Notes under the pieces: generated by a model
Seen by the model: only the letters and a program-made list of their open reading frames with translations
Databases searched by the model: none
What the model was told of the DNA's origin: nothing
Part shown: one piece after another, positions 62,301 to 64,000 of the stretch
How the letters are laid out: every line of letters begins with the position of its first letter
Position numbering within the stretch: the first letter of the stretch is position 1
Made by a program: the position numbers and the translations under genes
NCBI RefSeq assembly: GCF_963668165.1
Contig: NZ_OY764211.1
Span: forward strand, 1-64,000
Direction: 5' to 3'
From: Marispirochaeta sp.
GTDB taxonomy: Bacteria; Spirochaetota; Spirochaetia; JC444; Marispirochaetaceae
Length of the DNA: 64,000 nt

Positions 62301-64000
62301 ATACGACGCAACTGTGAAGGCTTTCTAAGCTGCCTGTGCGGCAGTCAACTTACATGCCTTTTAGTTTCATAAATATCTTTTTTTCTAAGCTGCCTGTGCG
62401 GCAGTCAACAGCATTGCCGAACCGATCCGTGGTCTCCTTTTTTTTCTAAGCTGCCTGTGCGGCAGTCAACTCCAATTGCAGCGTCCCTGAACATCTTCAC
62501 CTTTTCTAAGCTGCCTGTGCGGCAGTCAACGCAGAATGGGAGGACACAGACGGAACCCGGCATTTCTAAGCTGCCTGTGCGGCAGTCAACGAAGCGGGGA
62601 GAGACCAGATAGCACGGCAAGCTTTCTAAGCTGCCTGTGCGGCAGTCAACGTCTTAACGCTGGCGAAGAACTTGGGAATCTTTTTCTAAGCTGCCTGTGC
62701 GGCAGTCAACTCTGGCTTGTTCGTTTGCGGGAAACGTGACAATTTCTAAGCTGCCTGTGCGGCAGTCAACTAGACATGTACGAAATGCCCGCACCGCTGA
62801 GATTTCTAAGCTGCCTGTGCGGCAGTCAACATTCCGCGCATGGCTTCAATCGTCTTTCCGATTTTCTAAGCTGCCTGTGCGGCAGTCAACAGGATTAGAC
62901 GGATCGACAATCCAGGGATCATTTTCTAAGCTGCCTGTGCGGCAGTCAACTCAGAGACTCCCCAGCGGTCGATTCCGCGCATTTTCTAAGCTGCCTGTGC
63001 GGCAGTCAACTCCGATCAGATCGATGGGGATCCGGTTCTGCATTTCTAAGCTGCCTGTGCGGCAGTCAACATCCAGGCTGTAGTGCGATGCTTCGCGCTT
63101 CTTTTCTAAGCTGCCTGTGCGGCAGTCAACGCTTACCCATGAAAAAGACAGGCTTATCGCAGTTTCTAAGCTGCCTGTGCGGCAGTCAACTAACGGCGCC
63201 CAGCGCTGCCTCGCATGCGACATTTCTAAGCTGCCTGTGCGGCAGTCAACTAGCAGAGAAAAGCATCTGATCCTCGGTTATCTTTCTAAGCTGCCTGTGC
63301 GGCAGTCAACTCACGGAATATCCACGAATCGCCAGTTGCACACTTTCTAAGCTGCCTGTGCGGCAGTCAACATGTACACACCAGAAATGTGAAACAGGTT
63401 GATTTTCTAAGCTGCCTGTGCGGCAGTCAACGGACCGGTAACGGGTAAACGCATTTTCAGAGTTTTCTAAGCTGCCTGTGCGGCAGTCAACGAGCTCTCA
63501 AGCTCGTCAGCCTCCGGGTCAAATTTCTAAGCTGCCTGTGCGGCAGTCAACCTGGAAGCGCTCTTGTTCTTGCGCCGATGGTGTTTCTAAGCTGCCTGTG
63601 CGGCAGTCAACAATTGAAAAGATATCAGAGTAACCGCGTATGCTTTCTAAGCTGCCTGTGCGGCAGTCAACTCGGAGATTTCGCCCGGACCCATATCTTT
63701 ATGTTTCTAAGCTGCCTGTGCGGCAGTCAACGCTTACCTTTATCCTGTTTAATTCAATGTTTTTTTCTAAGCTGCCTGTGCGGCAGTCAACTTTCACATC
63801 GTCTCCATCAACTGCGGTTGTCTTTTCTAAGCTGCCTGTGCGGCAGTCAACCCTCCTCGATCCATTGCGGGAGCCATTTGTGTTTTCTAAGCTGCCTGTG
63901 CGGCAGTCAACATTCAATAACTGTAAACTCATGCCCACACAACTTTCTAAGCTGCCTGTGCGGCAGTCAACATACTGATCCCATCTTCCGGATTTGTAGA
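59378..64000 (-). CRISPR. Type I-F-like CRISPR array, 77 repeats, open at right edge
   Basis: A 28-bp repeat recurs 77 times with 32-nt spacers (33 nt in six cases), from 59378 to 63971, then a partial spacer runs off the window. Read on the minus strand the repeat begins GTTGACTGCCGCACAGG and ends CAGCTTAGAAA, with stem CTGCC...GGCAG. This is the I-F repeat pattern (GTTCACTGCC...GGCAGCTAAGAAA). The leftmost repeat has TATCTAAG instead of TTTCTAAG, marking it as the leader-distal end; the leader and any cas genes would be to the right. One other variant repeat is at 59678-59705 (TATGCGG). One spacer occurs twice (60608-60639 and 61028-61059). Predicted proteins containing SKLPVRQST are repeat translations. 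Confidence 0.97.

Noticed and set aside
59392..63978. Many frames encoding SKLPVRQST, FLSCLCGSQ or VDCRTGSLE repeats
   Set aside because: These are translations of the CRISPR repeat in different frames, not repeat proteins.

Overview
The window reads as a chromosome segment of a free-living spirochaete, probably Spirochaetaceae of the Spirochaeta/Sediminispirochaeta kind. The reasons are the gene order flgF(flhO)-flgG(flhP)-flgA-flgI-flgJ-like-rpoS-like sigma factor-divergent polysaccharide deacetylase-tsaD at 29.4-36.1 kb, which matches what I recall of Borrelia, and a TP_0789-type lipoprotein-sorting protein. Species cannot be fixed from sequence alone.

Region 1 (1-15.1 kb, AT-rich accessory DNA, genes mostly on the minus strand) looks like a stretch of mobile-integron cassette array without its integrase. 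Several attC-like inverted-repeat sites (603-687, 2453-2596, 13519-13732, 13727-13867) lie just 3' of minus-strand genes. The cassettes carry two HEPN-like/DUF5677-type proteins, a large NACHT NTPase with a nuclease-like N-terminus, and a RES-domain protein. A group II intron of the IIC-attC type occurs twice, each copy starting next to an attC-like end. One copy (13393 down to about 9510) is split by a three-gene Mu/Tn7-like transposon. The NACHT gene is split by an IS5-family element that itself carries an IS3-family element.

Region 2 (15.1-29.2 kb) is a patchwork island. It has a CBS-domain/CI-repressor module with visible operators, a DUF2786 protein, an IS110 element with a likely bridge RNA, an SGNH/DUF4886-like protein, a tyrosine recombinase cut by an IS21 element, a pair of same-strand overlapping membrane/coiled-coil genes, and an unnamed three-gene operon ending in a metallo-beta-lactamase-fold protein. 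It closes with a phage-type integrase next to tRNA-Thr(CGT), which marks one edge of the island.

Region 3 (29.3-42.4 kb) is core: periplasmic-flagellum rod genes, an RpoS-like sigma factor behind a near-consensus sigma-54 promoter, tsaD, a FlhG/MinD-like ATPase, a phosphohexomutase, an HD-GYP protein and a CHASE-PAS histidine kinase.

Region 4 (42.4-48.2 kb) is an arsenic/thiol-redox cluster: a thioredoxin-CcdA-like fusion, two ArsR regulators, a CDF exporter with an internal deletion, a small thioredoxin, a YraQ/ArsP-type permease, Acr3 and ArsC. Region 5 (48.2-59.2 kb) holds a DUF362 ferredoxin-like protein, a DUF4395 protein, a decayed MFS gene, an MMPL/RND exporter operon with a divergent TetR gene, a GH13 amylase, and a second TetR gene with a 22-bp perfect palindrome in its promoter.

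Region 6 (59.4-64.0 kb) is a long type I-F-like CRISPR array with 77 repeats, running off the right edge. It is transcribed leftward by repeat orientation, and no cas gene is visible in the window.
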